Notes: generated by a model from the letters alone, not told the origin. Shown: positions 37,828 to 46,522, counted from the stretch's first letter. The stretch: DNA of 64,000 nucleotides from Ignavibacteria bacterium (GCA_021286645.1 JAJTBZ010000097.1:62001-126000); one strand, 5' to 3'. A program made the numbers and translations.

Positions 37828-38709
37828 TTACTTTTCCGTCTGTTGTGCCAGGCCGGTTAAACCGCCAACTGCTCCCAGATTCATTGATTCAAGGGCGGAT
37901 GAAGGAACGATTATAAGCGAACCTTTTTCTTTTAGTCCCTCAAACAGCATATTCATACCCCGAAGTTGTAAAGCTACCGGGTTATTTTTGTATTGCTCAC
38001 TTGCAAGTGCAAATTTTTCGGCAATTTCAGTTTCGGCGGTACCGAGAATAACGCGTGCCTGGCGTTCACGTTCGGCCTGCGCCTGTTTACTCATCGCGTT
38101 AGCCAGATTTGCCGGGATAACAACATCACGGATTCCAACGGTATTGCAGGTAATTCCCCAGGGACTCGTATGCTCATCCAGAGTATTTTGCAGGTCTTCT
38201 GCAATTTTTTCACGGTGTTGCAGCAGGTCGGCCAGTTCATGCTTGCCTATATTATCGCGTAAGCCGGTTTGTGCAATGTATGATACAGCCGCCATATAAT
38301 CCTGTACCTCCAGGGCTGCTTTTTCCACGTCCCATACAGTCCAGTAAACAACTGCATCGACGTTTACCGGTACTGTATCTTTCGTAAGGGTTTCTTCTGC
38401 TTTAAAATAGGTAGTACGGACACGCTGATCGATGTAACAGGCGACACGGTCAATAATAGGTATAATGAAAAACAAACCGGGGCCGCGAAGCCCGATGAAT
38501 TTACCCATCCGCAAAATTGGCGCCTTTTCCCATTGATTGGCAATGCGGAATGATGAAGCAATTAATATGGCGAAAATTAACCATGCTTCAATATAGCCAT
38601 GAGGCAATTGGAAATAAATCTGGCAGGCGATACCGAATCCGCCCAATACAAGGAAAATCGATATGGCGATTGGGTTAATGCTATTGCGATACATATCATT
38701 AGGGTTCAT
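37828..38709 (-). CDS. SPFH/band-7 membrane protein (slipin, stomatin-like)
   Basis: A 293-residue protein: two hydrophobic segments near the N-terminus (about residues 15-55), the SPFH domain (GLRGPGLFFIIPIIDRV, then VDAVVYWTVWDVEKAALEV), and a helical C-terminus rich in Ala/Glu (QAQAERERQARVILGTAETE). Slipins oligomerise in membrane microdomains and often pair with an NfeD protease partner; none is seen here. Its ATG overlaps the stop of the GntR gene by four bases, so the regulator probably controls it. Confidence 0.9.
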   Translation of the reverse strand: MNPNDMYRNSINPIAISIFLVLGGFGIACQIYFQLPHGYIEAWLIFAILIASSFRIANQWEKAPILRMGKFIGLRGPGLFFIIPIIDRVACYIDQRVRTTYFKAEETLTKDTVPVNVDAVVYWTVWDVEKAALEVQDYMAAVSYIAQTGLRDNIGKHELADLLQHREKIAEDLQNTLDEHTSPWGITCNTVGIRDVVIPANLANAMSKQAQAERERQARVILGTAETEIAEKFALASEQYKNNPVALQLRGMNMLFEGLKEKGSLIIVPSSALESMNLGAVGGLTGLAQQTEK

Positions 38710-39083
38710 ATATTCCCTTTCCGTTTGGAAATTTCGTTAATTATTTCATGTGAGGTAAAACCATAGGAGGCCGCAATGCTTAGAAATTCGGAGCATATAG
38801 CGGTAAGTTTTTTCTGCTTTTCATCTTCCTGTAACTCGGGTGGGCGGGCGCTGATAAAAGTGCCGGTACCTTGCTGAGTTTCAAGGAATTTTAGTAGTTC
38901 GAGTTCCTTATATGCCTTAGCCACCGTGTTAAGGTTAATCTTCAGCTCTACAGCCAAAGCCCGTACGGTGGGTAGTTGTTCACCTACCTTCAAATTGCCC
39001 GAGGCAATCCCAAATCGGATCTGGTCGGCAATTTGCTTGTAATAGGGGATTCCGCTCCTGGGGTCTAACGAAAATACAATCAT
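38706..39083 (-). CDS. GntR family transcriptional regulator (YtrA-type)
   Basis: A 125-residue regulator. Winged helix-turn-helix with IPYYKQIADQIRFGIASGNL, GEQLPTVRALAVELKINLNT and VAKAYKELE, followed by a short helical tail instead of a large ligand domain, as in the YtrA subfamily. The ATG at 39083 (AGGAA upstream) fits the family; the open frame continues further upstream through the operator. It forms an operon with the slipin gene and is probably autoregulated through the inverted repeat at 39101-39140. Confidence 0.88.
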   Translation of the reverse strand: MIVFSLDPRSGIPYYKQIADQIRFGIASGNLKVGEQLPTVRALAVELKINLNTVAKAYKELELLKFLETQQGTGTFISARPPELQEDEKQKKLTAICSEFLSIAASYGFTSHEIINEISKRKGNI

Positions 39084-39100
39084 AGATATTCCTGTTTCTA

Positions 39101-39140
39101 ATATTACTATTGTAATATACAAATAGTACAATAGTAATAT
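39101..39140. promoter_or_regulatory. Perfect 14-bp inverted repeat, likely GntR operator
   Basis: ATATTACTATTGTA (39101-39114) and TACAATAGTAATAT (39127-39140) are exact reverse complements separated by 12 bases. The pair lies 18 bases before the GntR start, over its likely promoter. YtrA-type GntR proteins bind long AT-rich inverted repeats of this kind. Confidence 0.75.
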
Positions 39141-39300
39141 ATGGGAATAGCCATTCAATGTCAAGATAATTCTTTATTTTTTTGTACAGTTAAGCAGTAT
39201 GGTATTATAGCCGGTCCTTTTTCCCGGCTTTCCTAAAAGTAAAGTTTTGCGTAAATTACTCTTTAATATTTACATTTTCGCATCAGAATGCTGCGAAATC

Positions 39301-39354
39301 GGCGGTACCCTATAGTGCGGGTGAGTCGGACTAATCATTGGGTGCAATGCACCC
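39301..39354 (+). promoter_or_regulatory. Leader of the glycan operon: ops-like element and hairpin
   Basis: GGCGGTACCCTA at 39301-39312 shares 9 of 12 bases with the ops/JUMPstart core GGCGGTAGCGTG, including the first seven. GGGTGC-AAT-GCACCC at 39340-39354 is a perfect 6-bp hairpin 19 bases before the rfbF start. Both could act in transcript elongation control of the glycan genes, but neither is proven. Confidence 0.3.
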
Positions 39355-39373
39355 GCAAAACGAATGTCATTAT

Positions 39374-40150
39374 ATGAAAATAGTATTATTGGCAGGCGGT
39401 CTGGGTACCAGGCTGGCAGAGGAAACTACCGTTAAACCGAAACCTATGGTAGAAATTGGCGGGTATCCGATACTCTGGCATATTATGAAAATTTATTCAC
39501 AATATGGGTTTAATGATTTTATTATCTGTTTAGGATATAAAGGATTTTTAATTAAAGAGTATTTCTATAATTACTACCTGCATAAGTCCGATGTAACGAT
39601 CAATTTAGCCGATAACTCCACAGAGATTCACCGTAACCTTTCCGAACCATGGAAAATTACTCTCGTGGATACCGGATTAAATACGTTAACCGGCGGCAGG
39701 CTGAAACGTGTGCAAAAGTATGTTGGTGATGAAACGTTTATGATGACTTACGGGGATGGCGTTGCCGATGTGAATGTACCCGCGTTGATAGATTTTCATA
39801 AAGGACATAAACAGATAGCCACGCTAACGGCAGTGCAGCCAACCGGCCGGTTCGGTGCCCTGCAAATCGACCCGGATAATACCATATCGGTATTTAAAGA
39901 AAAACCCACGGGTGACGGCACATGGGTAAATGGCGGCTTCTTTGTTCTTGAGCCAAAGGTGTTTGATTATATTGAAGATGACGCTACCATGTTTGAACGG
40001 GCCCCGTTGGAAAATTTGGCGCGCGATGGGCAATTAAACGCGTATCATCATCAGGGTTTCTGGATGCCAATGGATAAGCTTTCTGATAAACATGAACTGG
40101 AAAAAATGTGGAGCAGCGGCAGCGCTCCGTGGAAAATCTGGAATGATTAA
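39374..40150 (+). CDS. rfbF: Glucose-1-phosphate cytidylyltransferase
   Basis: A 258-residue nucleotidyltransferase that makes CDP-glucose from CTP and glucose-1-phosphate, the first step to CDP-3,6-dideoxyhexoses. Motifs: LLAGGLGTRLAEETTVKPKP, GGYPILWHIMK, MMTYGDGVADV and GTWVNGGFFVLEPKVFDYI. The ATG at 39374 matches the family N-terminus; the frame extends 36 bases upstream to another ATG without support. Length agrees with RfbF. It overlaps rfbG by eight bases. Confidence 0.93.
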   Translation: MKIVLLAGGLGTRLAEETTVKPKPMVEIGGYPILWHIMKIYSQYGFNDFIICLGYKGFLIKEYFYNYYLHKSDVTINLADNSTEIHRNLSEPWKITLVDTGLNTLTGGRLKRVQKYVGDETFMMTYGDGVADVNVPALIDFHKGHKQIATLTAVQPTGRFGALQIDPDNTISVFKEKPTGDGTWVNGGFFVLEPKVFDYIEDDATMFERAPLENLARDGQLNAYHHQGFWMPMDKLSDKHELEKMWSSGSAPWKIWND

Positions 40151-41243
40151 AAAAATGCAGCTATTTAATGATATATATAACGGTAAGAAAGTTTTACTTA
40201 CCGGCGATAGTGGCTTTAAAGGGTCATGGCTGGCGATCTGGCTGCGTGAAGCAGGGGCAGATGTCTATGGATATTCACTTCCGCCAAAAAGTTCGCAGGA
40301 TAATTTCGTTACCTGCAATTTAGCCTCGAGAATCACGCATCAGGACGGCGATATTCGGGATCAGAAAATGTTTCAGGCTTTCGTAGAAAAGGTACAGCCG
40401 GATATCATGTTTCATCTCGCTGCCCAGCCATTGGTGTTGGAATCATACGAAGATCCGCGTTATACGTTCGAAACTAATGTTATGGGTACCGTTAATTTTT
40501 TTGAAGCAGCCCGCTCCATTCACTCGGTAAAAGCTGCAATAAACATTACAACTGACAAGTGTTATCAGAATAACGAATGGATTTGGGGTTACAAAGAAAC
40601 AGATCCTCTTGGCGGCAAAGATCCCTATAGTGCATCAAAAGCGGCCTCGGAAATAGTGACGGGAGCCTATTCGCATTCATTCTTCCGGAATGGCGAAACC
40701 CATATAGCATCGGTTCGGGCGGGCAATGTTATTGGCGGAGGTGATTGGGCCGACTATCGTATCGTTCCCGATTTTTTCCGTTCGCTAAAAGAACAAAAAG
40801 AATTATATCTGCGTTTTCCTCAGGCAACACGGCCCTGGCAGTTTGTACTTGAACCGCTGGCGGGTTATTTGTTGCTTGGTCAGAAGTTATTGGAAGATGG
40901 AAAAGAATTTAGCGGTAGTTGGAATTTTGGCCCTGCTGGCTTTGATGAACACCCGGTGGAAGAGTTGGTGAGGGAATTGATTGTCCTGGCCGGTAAGGGG
41001 TCCTATGCAGTTGATTTAGAGAGCGAAAAGAAACATGAAGCTACTTTACTTAAACTGGATATCTCCAAAGCGCAGCGTTTTTTACAATGGATGCCAGTGT
41101 TGAATTTTAAGGAAACTATGCAATTTGTTTTTGACGGCTATATTGCCGAAGAAAACAATGATGATGTATATACAAAACGAGTTGAACAAATACAGAACTA
41201 TATACAGACAGGAAGAACAAAAGGAATCAGGTTTTTAGGATAG
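40143..41243 (+). CDS. rfbG: CDP-glucose 4,6-dehydratase
   Basis: A 366-residue extended SDR enzyme that converts CDP-glucose to CDP-4-dehydro-6-deoxyglucose using bound NAD. Motifs: VLLTGDSGFKGSWLAIWLRE (cofactor site), NITTDKCYQN, DPYSASKAASE (YxxxK) and ATRPWQFVLEPLAGYL. The ATG at 40143 overlaps the rfbF end; an ATG at 40155 would fit the family start as well. Ten bases separate it from rfbH. Confidence 0.93.
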   Translation: MIKKMQLFNDIYNGKKVLLTGDSGFKGSWLAIWLREAGADVYGYSLPPKSSQDNFVTCNLASRITHQDGDIRDQKMFQAFVEKVQPDIMFHLAAQPLVLESYEDPRYTFETNVMGTVNFFEAARSIHSVKAAINITTDKCYQNNEWIWGYKETDPLGGKDPYSASKAASEIVTGAYSHSFFRNGETHIASVRAGNVIGGGDWADYRIVPDFFRSLKEQKELYLRFPQATRPWQFVLEPLAGYLLLGQKLLEDGKEFSGSWNFGPAGFDEHPVEELVRELIVLAGKGSYAVDLESEKKHEATLLKLDISKAQRFLQWMPVLNFKETMQFVFDGYIAEENNDDVYTKRVEQIQNYIQTGRTKGIRFLG

Positions 41244-41252
41244 GATGTGTGA

Positions 41253-42569
41253 ATGAGTCATCAGGATATTAGGAAACAGATATTAGAATTAACGAAAGAG
41301 TATTACAAAGAGCGGTTCAGCACACCTCAATTTGAAAAAGGTAAAAGCCGTGTTAACTATGCCGGCCGTGTTTTTGATGAGCGGGAACTGGTTCAATTAG
41401 TTGACTCATCGTTGGATTTCTGGCTAACTGAAGGGCGGTATTCGGAAGAATTCGCCGAGAAAATAGCAGATTTCCTTGGTGTTAATAACGTGTTGTTGGT
41501 AAACTCAGGCTCATCGGCAAATCTTGTAGCATTTTCTGCACTTACCTCAGAAAAGCTGGGAGAAAGAAGGCTAAAGCCGGGCGATGAAGTAATTGCAGTT
41601 TCAGCGGGATTCCCGGCAACAGTTACACCGATAATACAGAATAACTGTATCCCTGTGTTTGTTGATGTCGATATACCAACGTATAATATCGATGTTGCAA
41701 TGATGGAAAAGGCAATAAGCGAAAAGACGCGATGTATTTTCCTGGCCCACACTTTGGGTAATCCGTTTAATCTTGACGCAGTAATGGAGCTTGCCCGTAA
41801 ATATAATTTATGGGTGATTGAAGATAATTGTGATTCATTCGGTAGTAAATACCGTGGCAAATATACCGGAACATTTGGGCATATTTCCACAATTTCATTT
41901 TACCCGGCTCATCATATAACCACCGGAGAAGGTGGTGCGGTAATAACTAATGATGAGCAACTCGCAAAGCTTATTCGTGCATTTCGCGACTGGGGACGTG
42001 ACTGTTACTGCGCCGGCGGTGAAAACAATACATGCGGTAAACGCTTCTCACAACAGTTTGGTACTTTACCATTTGGTTACGATCATAAATACGTGTATTC
42101 GGAAGTTGGCTATAATCTTAAAATGACCGATATGCAGGCGGCTATAGGTTCTGCACAAATGGATAAACTTGCAAATTTTTGCGAGAAAAGAAAACAGAAT
42201 TTCGAAAGATATAACAAGATATTCGGTAAGTACCCCGAGTATTTTATTTTACCAAAGGCTACAGAAAATGCTGAACCGGCCTGGTTTAGCTATATAGTAA
42301 CCCTGAAAGAGGGAACTCCATTTACCCGTGATATATTTACACGCTATTTAAACGAGAACCTCATTGAAACACGGAATCTGTTTGCCGGTAATATGGTTCG
42401 GCAGCCAGCCTTTATAGGAAAAAACTTTAGAATCGCGGATACGTTGAATAATTCTGATTATATAATGAATCATACATTCTTCATTGGCACTTACCCGGGT
42501 AATACCGAATTACAAATGGGTTATATCGAGGAAGTCGTTGATTCATTCATTACTGCCAACAAAGGATAA
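41253..42569 (+). CDS. rfbH: CDP-4-dehydro-6-deoxyglucose 3-dehydrase (E1, RfbH)
   Basis: A 438-residue PMP-dependent, iron-sulfur dehydrase that removes the C3 hydroxyl. Two hallmarks are visible. The lysine of normal aminotransferase folds is replaced by histidine (SFYPAHHITTGEGG, His220/221). The [2Fe-2S] cysteines lie at 193, 251, 253 and 261, exactly the C-X57-C-X1-C-X7-C spacing reported for Yersinia E1. These exclude a plain DegT aminotransferase. It needs an E3 reductase, which the next gene may supply. Confidence 0.95.
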   Translation: MSHQDIRKQILELTKEYYKERFSTPQFEKGKSRVNYAGRVFDERELVQLVDSSLDFWLTEGRYSEEFAEKIADFLGVNNVLLVNSGSSANLVAFSALTSEKLGERRLKPGDEVIAVSAGFPATVTPIIQNNCIPVFVDVDIPTYNIDVAMMEKAISEKTRCIFLAHTLGNPFNLDAVMELARKYNLWVIEDNCDSFGSKYRGKYTGTFGHISTISFYPAHHITTGEGGAVITNDEQLAKLIRAFRDWGRDCYCAGGENNTCGKRFSQQFGTLPFGYDHKYVYSEVGYNLKMTDMQAAIGSAQMDKLANFCEKRKQNFERYNKIFGKYPEYFILPKATENAEPAWFSYIVTLKEGTPFTRDIFTRYLNENLIETRNLFAGNMVRQPAFIGKNFRIADTLNNSDYIMNHTFFIGTYPGNTELQMGYIEEVVDSFITANKG

Positions 42570-42580
42570 TCCGGAATACC

Positions 42581-43264
42581 ATGGCAATTGTAAAAAAATA
42601 TCCGGTGATTGTTGAGCGCGTTGAAGAACGGATTACCGGAATTTATACGGTTTCATTTTCCTGCGCCAAGAAATTTAACTTTAACCCGGGGCAGTTTTTA
42701 CACTTAGCTCTCGATGCGTACGATCCCTCAATGCAATGGCCCGATTCGCGGTGCTTTTCTATGCAAAGTAACCCCGATGATGCATTGGTAACAATAACAT
42801 TTTCTGTAAAAGGAAATTTTACCCGTCGTATGGCTGAAGAATTGAAGCCGGGGAAAGAAGTATGGTTAAAGCTTCCTTACGGAACATTGTTCGATCGTGG
42901 ACACAGCCAGGCGCAATGTGTATTTATTTCCGGCGGAACAGGGATAACACCATATCTTTCACTCTTTACCCATTCTTCATTTGCCGAGTATAAACAACCG
43001 GTATTATACGCGGGATTTAGAAACAAGGCATGTAATATTTTTGAGTCTGAACTGAACACCGCGATACAAATTAACTCCGGCCTGCGTTATTGCCCTGTAT
43101 ACGAGGATACAGATGGTCTAATACCAGTTGAGGAAGTTTATTTACAATATCCCGGGGCAGTATTTTTTATCTCGGGTCCCCCGATAATGATTAAGAATTT
43201 TAAAGCAAAGTTTCTTCAACTTGGGTTGCCGGAAGGCAATATAATGATTGATGATTGGGAATAA
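42581..43264 (+). CDS. Ferredoxin-reductase-type flavoprotein, probable E3 partner of RfbH (lacks 2Fe-2S domain)
   Basis: A 227-residue protein with only the FAD-binding barrel (FNPGQFLHLALD, RCFSMQS, VKGNFTRRMAEELKPG) and the NAD(P)-binding domain (VFISGGTGITPYLSLF, FFISGPPIMIKNFK). Known E3 proteins (AscD/DdhD) are about 330 residues and begin with a plant-type [2Fe-2S] ferredoxin domain, which is missing here. Position directly after rfbH supports the E3 role. Electrons must either pass straight from FAD to E1 or go through a separate ferredoxin (inference). Confidence 0.8.
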   Translation: MAIVKKYPVIVERVEERITGIYTVSFSCAKKFNFNPGQFLHLALDAYDPSMQWPDSRCFSMQSNPDDALVTITFSVKGNFTRRMAEELKPGKEVWLKLPYGTLFDRGHSQAQCVFISGGTGITPYLSLFTHSSFAEYKQPVLYAGFRNKACNIFESELNTAIQINSGLRYCPVYEDTDGLIPVEEVYLQYPGAVFFISGPPIMIKNFKAKFLQLGLPEGNIMIDDWE

Positions 43265-43265
43265 C

Positions 43266-44144
43266 ATGCAGACAGTAGTTATTACCGGTGTAAACGGGTT
43301 TATCGGGAGTAATCTTGCACGGAAACTTTGTACGAAGTTTAAGGTTATTGGTATTGAAATGCCGCATTCCGGTCTGGAACGTATTGCCGGGCTTCCGGTT
43401 GATATCTACACACCAGAACCGGATAAATTGGATGAATTGTTTACCAAGCATCGGGTGAGCGGTATTATCCATACTGCCACACTGTATGGCAGGCAGGGTG
43501 AGGATGTAAAGAAAATGGTAGACTCAAATTTCATAATGCCTTTTACTTTGCTGGAAAAAGCGTTGCAAAACGGAGTTTCTTTTTTTCTGAACACCGATAC
43601 GGCTCTTGACCGCCTGACGAGTGCTTATTCATTAACGAAAAAGCAGTTTGCCGATTGGCTGGTATTTTATAGCGGGAAGATAAAGGCGGGTAATTTACAG
43701 CTTGAGCATTTTTACGGCCCGGGGTGCAATTCTACAAATTTTATAACACTGATGATAGAAAAAATGCTTCGCGGTGAAAAGAAAATAGATCTTACCGCGG
43801 GCATACAGAAGCGTGATTTCGTCTATTTTGAAGATGTATTAAAAGCCTACGATGTAATTATAGAGTATCTCAATAATTCCGGCACACAGAATGGCTATTA
43901 TGAATTTGAAGCCGGCAGTCCTGAGGTCTGGACATTGAAGGAAATAGTATTATACATAAAAGAGATAACCGGGAGCGCCACTGAATTAAATTTCGGTGCC
44001 GTTCCGTACCGTGAAAACGAAGTAATGGAATCGCATAGCAATACAGACTCTTTACAGCAGCTTGGCTGGCAGCCAATGGTGCCGCTGCGTGAGGGTTTGC
44101 GTATAACAATTAACCAGGAAAAGGTGCGGATATTAAATATTTAA
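43266..44144 (+). CDS. NAD(P)-dependent sugar reductase, probable CDP-paratose synthase (RfbS/RfbJ-like)
   Basis: A 292-residue extended SDR protein: VVITGVNGFIGSNLARKL at the N-terminus, IIHTATLYGR, and the catalytic SAYSLTKKQFADWL (YxxxK). The family reduces the C4 ketone of CDP-3,6-dideoxy-hexulose to paratose or abequose. Because a tyvelose epimerase follows, paratose is the expected product (inference from context). The ATG at 43266 follows GGGAATAAC; the frame extends 18 bases further upstream. Confidence 0.78.
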   Translation: MQTVVITGVNGFIGSNLARKLCTKFKVIGIEMPHSGLERIAGLPVDIYTPEPDKLDELFTKHRVSGIIHTATLYGRQGEDVKKMVDSNFIMPFTLLEKALQNGVSFFLNTDTALDRLTSAYSLTKKQFADWLVFYSGKIKAGNLQLEHFYGPGCNSTNFITLMIEKMLRGEKKIDLTAGIQKRDFVYFEDVLKAYDVIIEYLNNSGTQNGYYEFEAGSPEVWTLKEIVLYIKEITGSATELNFGAVPYRENEVMESHSNTDSLQQLGWQPMVPLREGLRITINQEKVRILNI

Positions 44145-45142
44145 TAACGGGTGGTTGTGGTTTTGTAGGCAGCAACCTGGCCCACGAAGTAATAAAGCGG
44201 AACGAAGAATTATTTGTTCTCGATAATTTATACCGCTCAGGCAGCGATAAAAACTATGTATGGCTTCAGGAACGAGGAAAATTTGCGTTCTATCATCGTG
44301 ATATCAGAAATGCCAATGATGTTGAAAATGTTATTAAAGATGTTAAGCCGGATGTGATATTTCATCTTGCCGGCCAGGTCGCCATGACTACCTCATTGCG
44401 AGATCCGCGAATGGATTTTGAAGTAAATGCCCTTGGTACATTAAATGTTCTTGAGGCGGTACGTAAGCACTCACCCGAAACGGCCATTTTGTATTCTTCA
44501 ACGAATAAGGTGTATGGCGACTTAGAGTATATTCAGTATGATGAAACCGATACCCGCTACATCCCGGCAGGTTATCCGGCCGGATTCTCTGAAGACATTC
44601 CATTGGATTTTCATTCGCCATATGGTTGCAGTAAAGGTGCCGCGGATCAGTATTTGCTTGATTTTTACCGTATGTACGGAACCCGTACCGTGGTGTTCCG
44701 GCATTCATCGATGTACGGGGGCAATCAGCATCCTACATTCGATCAGGGATGGATTGGCTGGTTTGTACAAAAGGCGCTTGAATACAAGCGCGGAATTTCC
44801 CGTGAGCAATTCTCCATTTCCGGAAGCGGGAAGCAGGTGCGCGATGTACTTCATGCAGATGATGTTGTTTCTGTATATTTTTCCGCCTGGGAAAATTTGG
44901 CGAAGGTGCAGGGTAAGGCCTTTAATATCGGCGGTGGAATGGCTAACAGCCTTTCATTGTTAGAATTATTCAAATTTCTTGAAGCTGAGCTTGATATTCC
45001 CATGAACTATTATAAATTACCGCCCCGGGAAAGTGACCAATTGGTATTCGTAGCTGATTATACGAAAATGCAGCAGCATACCGGCTGGGAAGCGAAAGTA
45101 GATTATAAAACAGGTCTGCGTAAAACCATTGATAAACTTTAA
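44132..45142 (+). CDS. rfbE: CDP-paratose 2-epimerase (tyvelose epimerase), probable ATT start
   Basis: A 336-residue extended SDR enzyme that turns CDP-paratose into CDP-tyvelose. From ATT at 44132 the protein reads KYLITGGCGFVGSNLAHEV, the conserved NAD-binding start. The frame closes with a TAA at 44111, and no ATG, GTG or TTG lies between that stop and the motif; the first GTG, at 44354, would delete the cofactor site. AGGAAAAGG lies seven bases before the ATT. Later motifs: LYSSTNKVYGD, SPYGCSKGAADQY and SSMYGGNQHPTFDQGWIGW, specific for this epimerase. It overlaps the previous gene by 13 bases. Confidence 0.88.
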   Translation: MKYLITGGCGFVGSNLAHEVIKRNEELFVLDNLYRSGSDKNYVWLQERGKFAFYHRDIRNANDVENVIKDVKPDVIFHLAGQVAMTTSLRDPRMDFEVNALGTLNVLEAVRKHSPETAILYSSTNKVYGDLEYIQYDETDTRYIPAGYPAGFSEDIPLDFHSPYGCSKGAADQYLLDFYRMYGTRTVVFRHSSMYGGNQHPTFDQGWIGWFVQKALEYKRGISREQFSISGSGKQVRDVLHADDVVSVYFSAWENLAKVQGKAFNIGGGMANSLSLLELFKFLEAELDIPMNYYKLPPRESDQLVFVADYTKMQQHTGWEAKVDYKTGLRKTIDKL

Positions 45143-45154
45143 ACTCCGGGCAGA

Positions 45155-46522
45155 ATGAATATTTCGGGAATAACTGACCGGATATTTCGGTTGATTGGCA
45201 AGGGTGATGACCGTACATCAATAGTCAAAAGAAATATCTTTGCCTCTTTCGGCTTAAAAGGCATAAGCATTGTAGTCGGGTTCCTAAATATACCGATTAC
45301 AATTAACTACCTGAACCAGACCCGGTATGGAATCTGGGTTACTCTTTCATCAATAGTGGCATGGTTTGCATTGTTTGATGTGGGCCTGGCAAATGGACTT
45401 CGGAATAAGCTCGCTGAGGCTTTGGCCAAAGGTGATAAGGAGTTAGCCCGTAAATACGTCAGTACTACCTACGCTCTTCTGACCATTATTGCTTTGGCTG
45501 GTATAGTGGTATTTCTTGGTGTTGAGCATTGGATAGATTGGACACGGGTACTAAATACTACTCCGGATTATTTTGTTGAATTGCAGCATTTAGTTCGAAT
45601 CGTTTTTATTTCTTTTTGTGTTCGTTTTGTTTTACAGATTATCAGTATTGTAGTAATAGCCGACCAAAAAACCGCCCTCGGCAATTCATTTGAAGTGATG
45701 TACAGCGTTCTTAGTCTCGCGGGAATCTATGTCCTGATTTTTCTACACAGCAGCTCGTTAATCAATTTCGGAATTGTTCTGGTGTTAATTCCGGTTGTGG
45801 TGCTGGGAGTCGCAACACTTATTATGTTCTGGGGTAAGTACTCGTTTTTACGACCTGGTTGGAAACACGTGCAGTTTATGTACGCGCGTGAATTAACGGG
45901 GTTAGGCGTGCAATTCTTTATAGTGCAGATAGCGGTAATTGTAATTTTCCAGACAAGCAATATTCTAATCGCGCAGCTATTTTCACCGGCGGAAGTAACT
46001 CCCTATAATGTAGCTTTTAAATACTTTAGTATCTTAACATCAGTTTGGGCTATTGTAATGGCTCCCATGTGGTCGGCCTTCACGCACTCGCTCGCGCAGG
46101 GCGATTACACCTGGATGCAGAAGGTGATGAGTAAATGCAATAAGTATATGATTTACTCTGTACTGATCGTGGTTGTAATGGGTATTTTCGCTCCGGTGCT
46201 TATTGATATATGGACAATGCATAAAGTTACTGTAAGCGAATTAATGATATGGATATTCGCGTTTTATACTTTAATAACGGTTTGGAATAATATTTACGCG
46301 TATTTTCTTAATGGAACAGGCGTAATCGATATTCAGGTTTATACTTCAATAATTGCCGCGGTTGTACATATTCCGCTGGCAATATTTTTAACAAAAAAAC
46401 TTCATATGGGTCCCGAAGGAATTGTACTTTCAATGGCAATAGCGCTTTCGGTGTTTGCCATCGCGGGACCTATAAAATCAAACTCAATAATGCGTAAATG
46501 GAAAAACTCGTCAGTATCCTGA
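45155..46522 (+). CDS. Polysaccharide flippase-like membrane protein (Wzx/MATE-like)
   Basis: A 455-residue protein with about 12 membrane helices and the N-terminal pattern of the oligosaccharide flippase family (LKGISIVVGFLNIPITINYL, GIWVTLSSIVAWFALFDVGL, GLRNKLAEALAKGDKELARK). Such proteins move lipid-linked glycan units across the inner membrane. Placed after the sugar-nucleotide genes, it may export a tyvelose-containing unit (inference). It overlaps the next gene by 25 bases. Confidence 0.85.
   Translation: MNISGITDRIFRLIGKGDDRTSIVKRNIFASFGLKGISIVVGFLNIPITINYLNQTRYGIWVTLSSIVAWFALFDVGLANGLRNKLAEALAKGDKELARKYVSTTYALLTIIALAGIVVFLGVEHWIDWTRVLNTTPDYFVELQHLVRIVFISFCVRFVLQIISIVVIADQKTALGNSFEVMYSVLSLAGIYVLIFLHSSSLINFGIVLVLIPVVVLGVATLIMFWGKYSFLRPGWKHVQFMYARELTGLGVQFFIVQIAVIVIFQTSNILIAQLFSPAEVTPYNVAFKYFSILTSVWAIVMAPMWSAFTHSLAQGDYTWMQKVMSKCNKYMIYSVLIVVVMGIFAPVLIDIWTMHKVTVSELMIWIFAFYTLITVWNNIYAYFLNGTGVIDIQVYTSIIAAVVHIPLAIFLTKKLHMGPEGIVLSMAIALSVFAIAGPIKSNSIMRKWKNSSVS

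Noticed and set aside
41253-42569. Call as an ordinary DegT/DnrJ sugar aminotransferase
   Set aside because: The PLP lysine is replaced by histidine and the four iron-sulfur cysteines match the E1 dehydrase spacing.
44354-45142. Epimerase starting at GTG 44354
   Set aside because: This start removes the conserved NAD-binding motif, which is intact in frame directly upstream.
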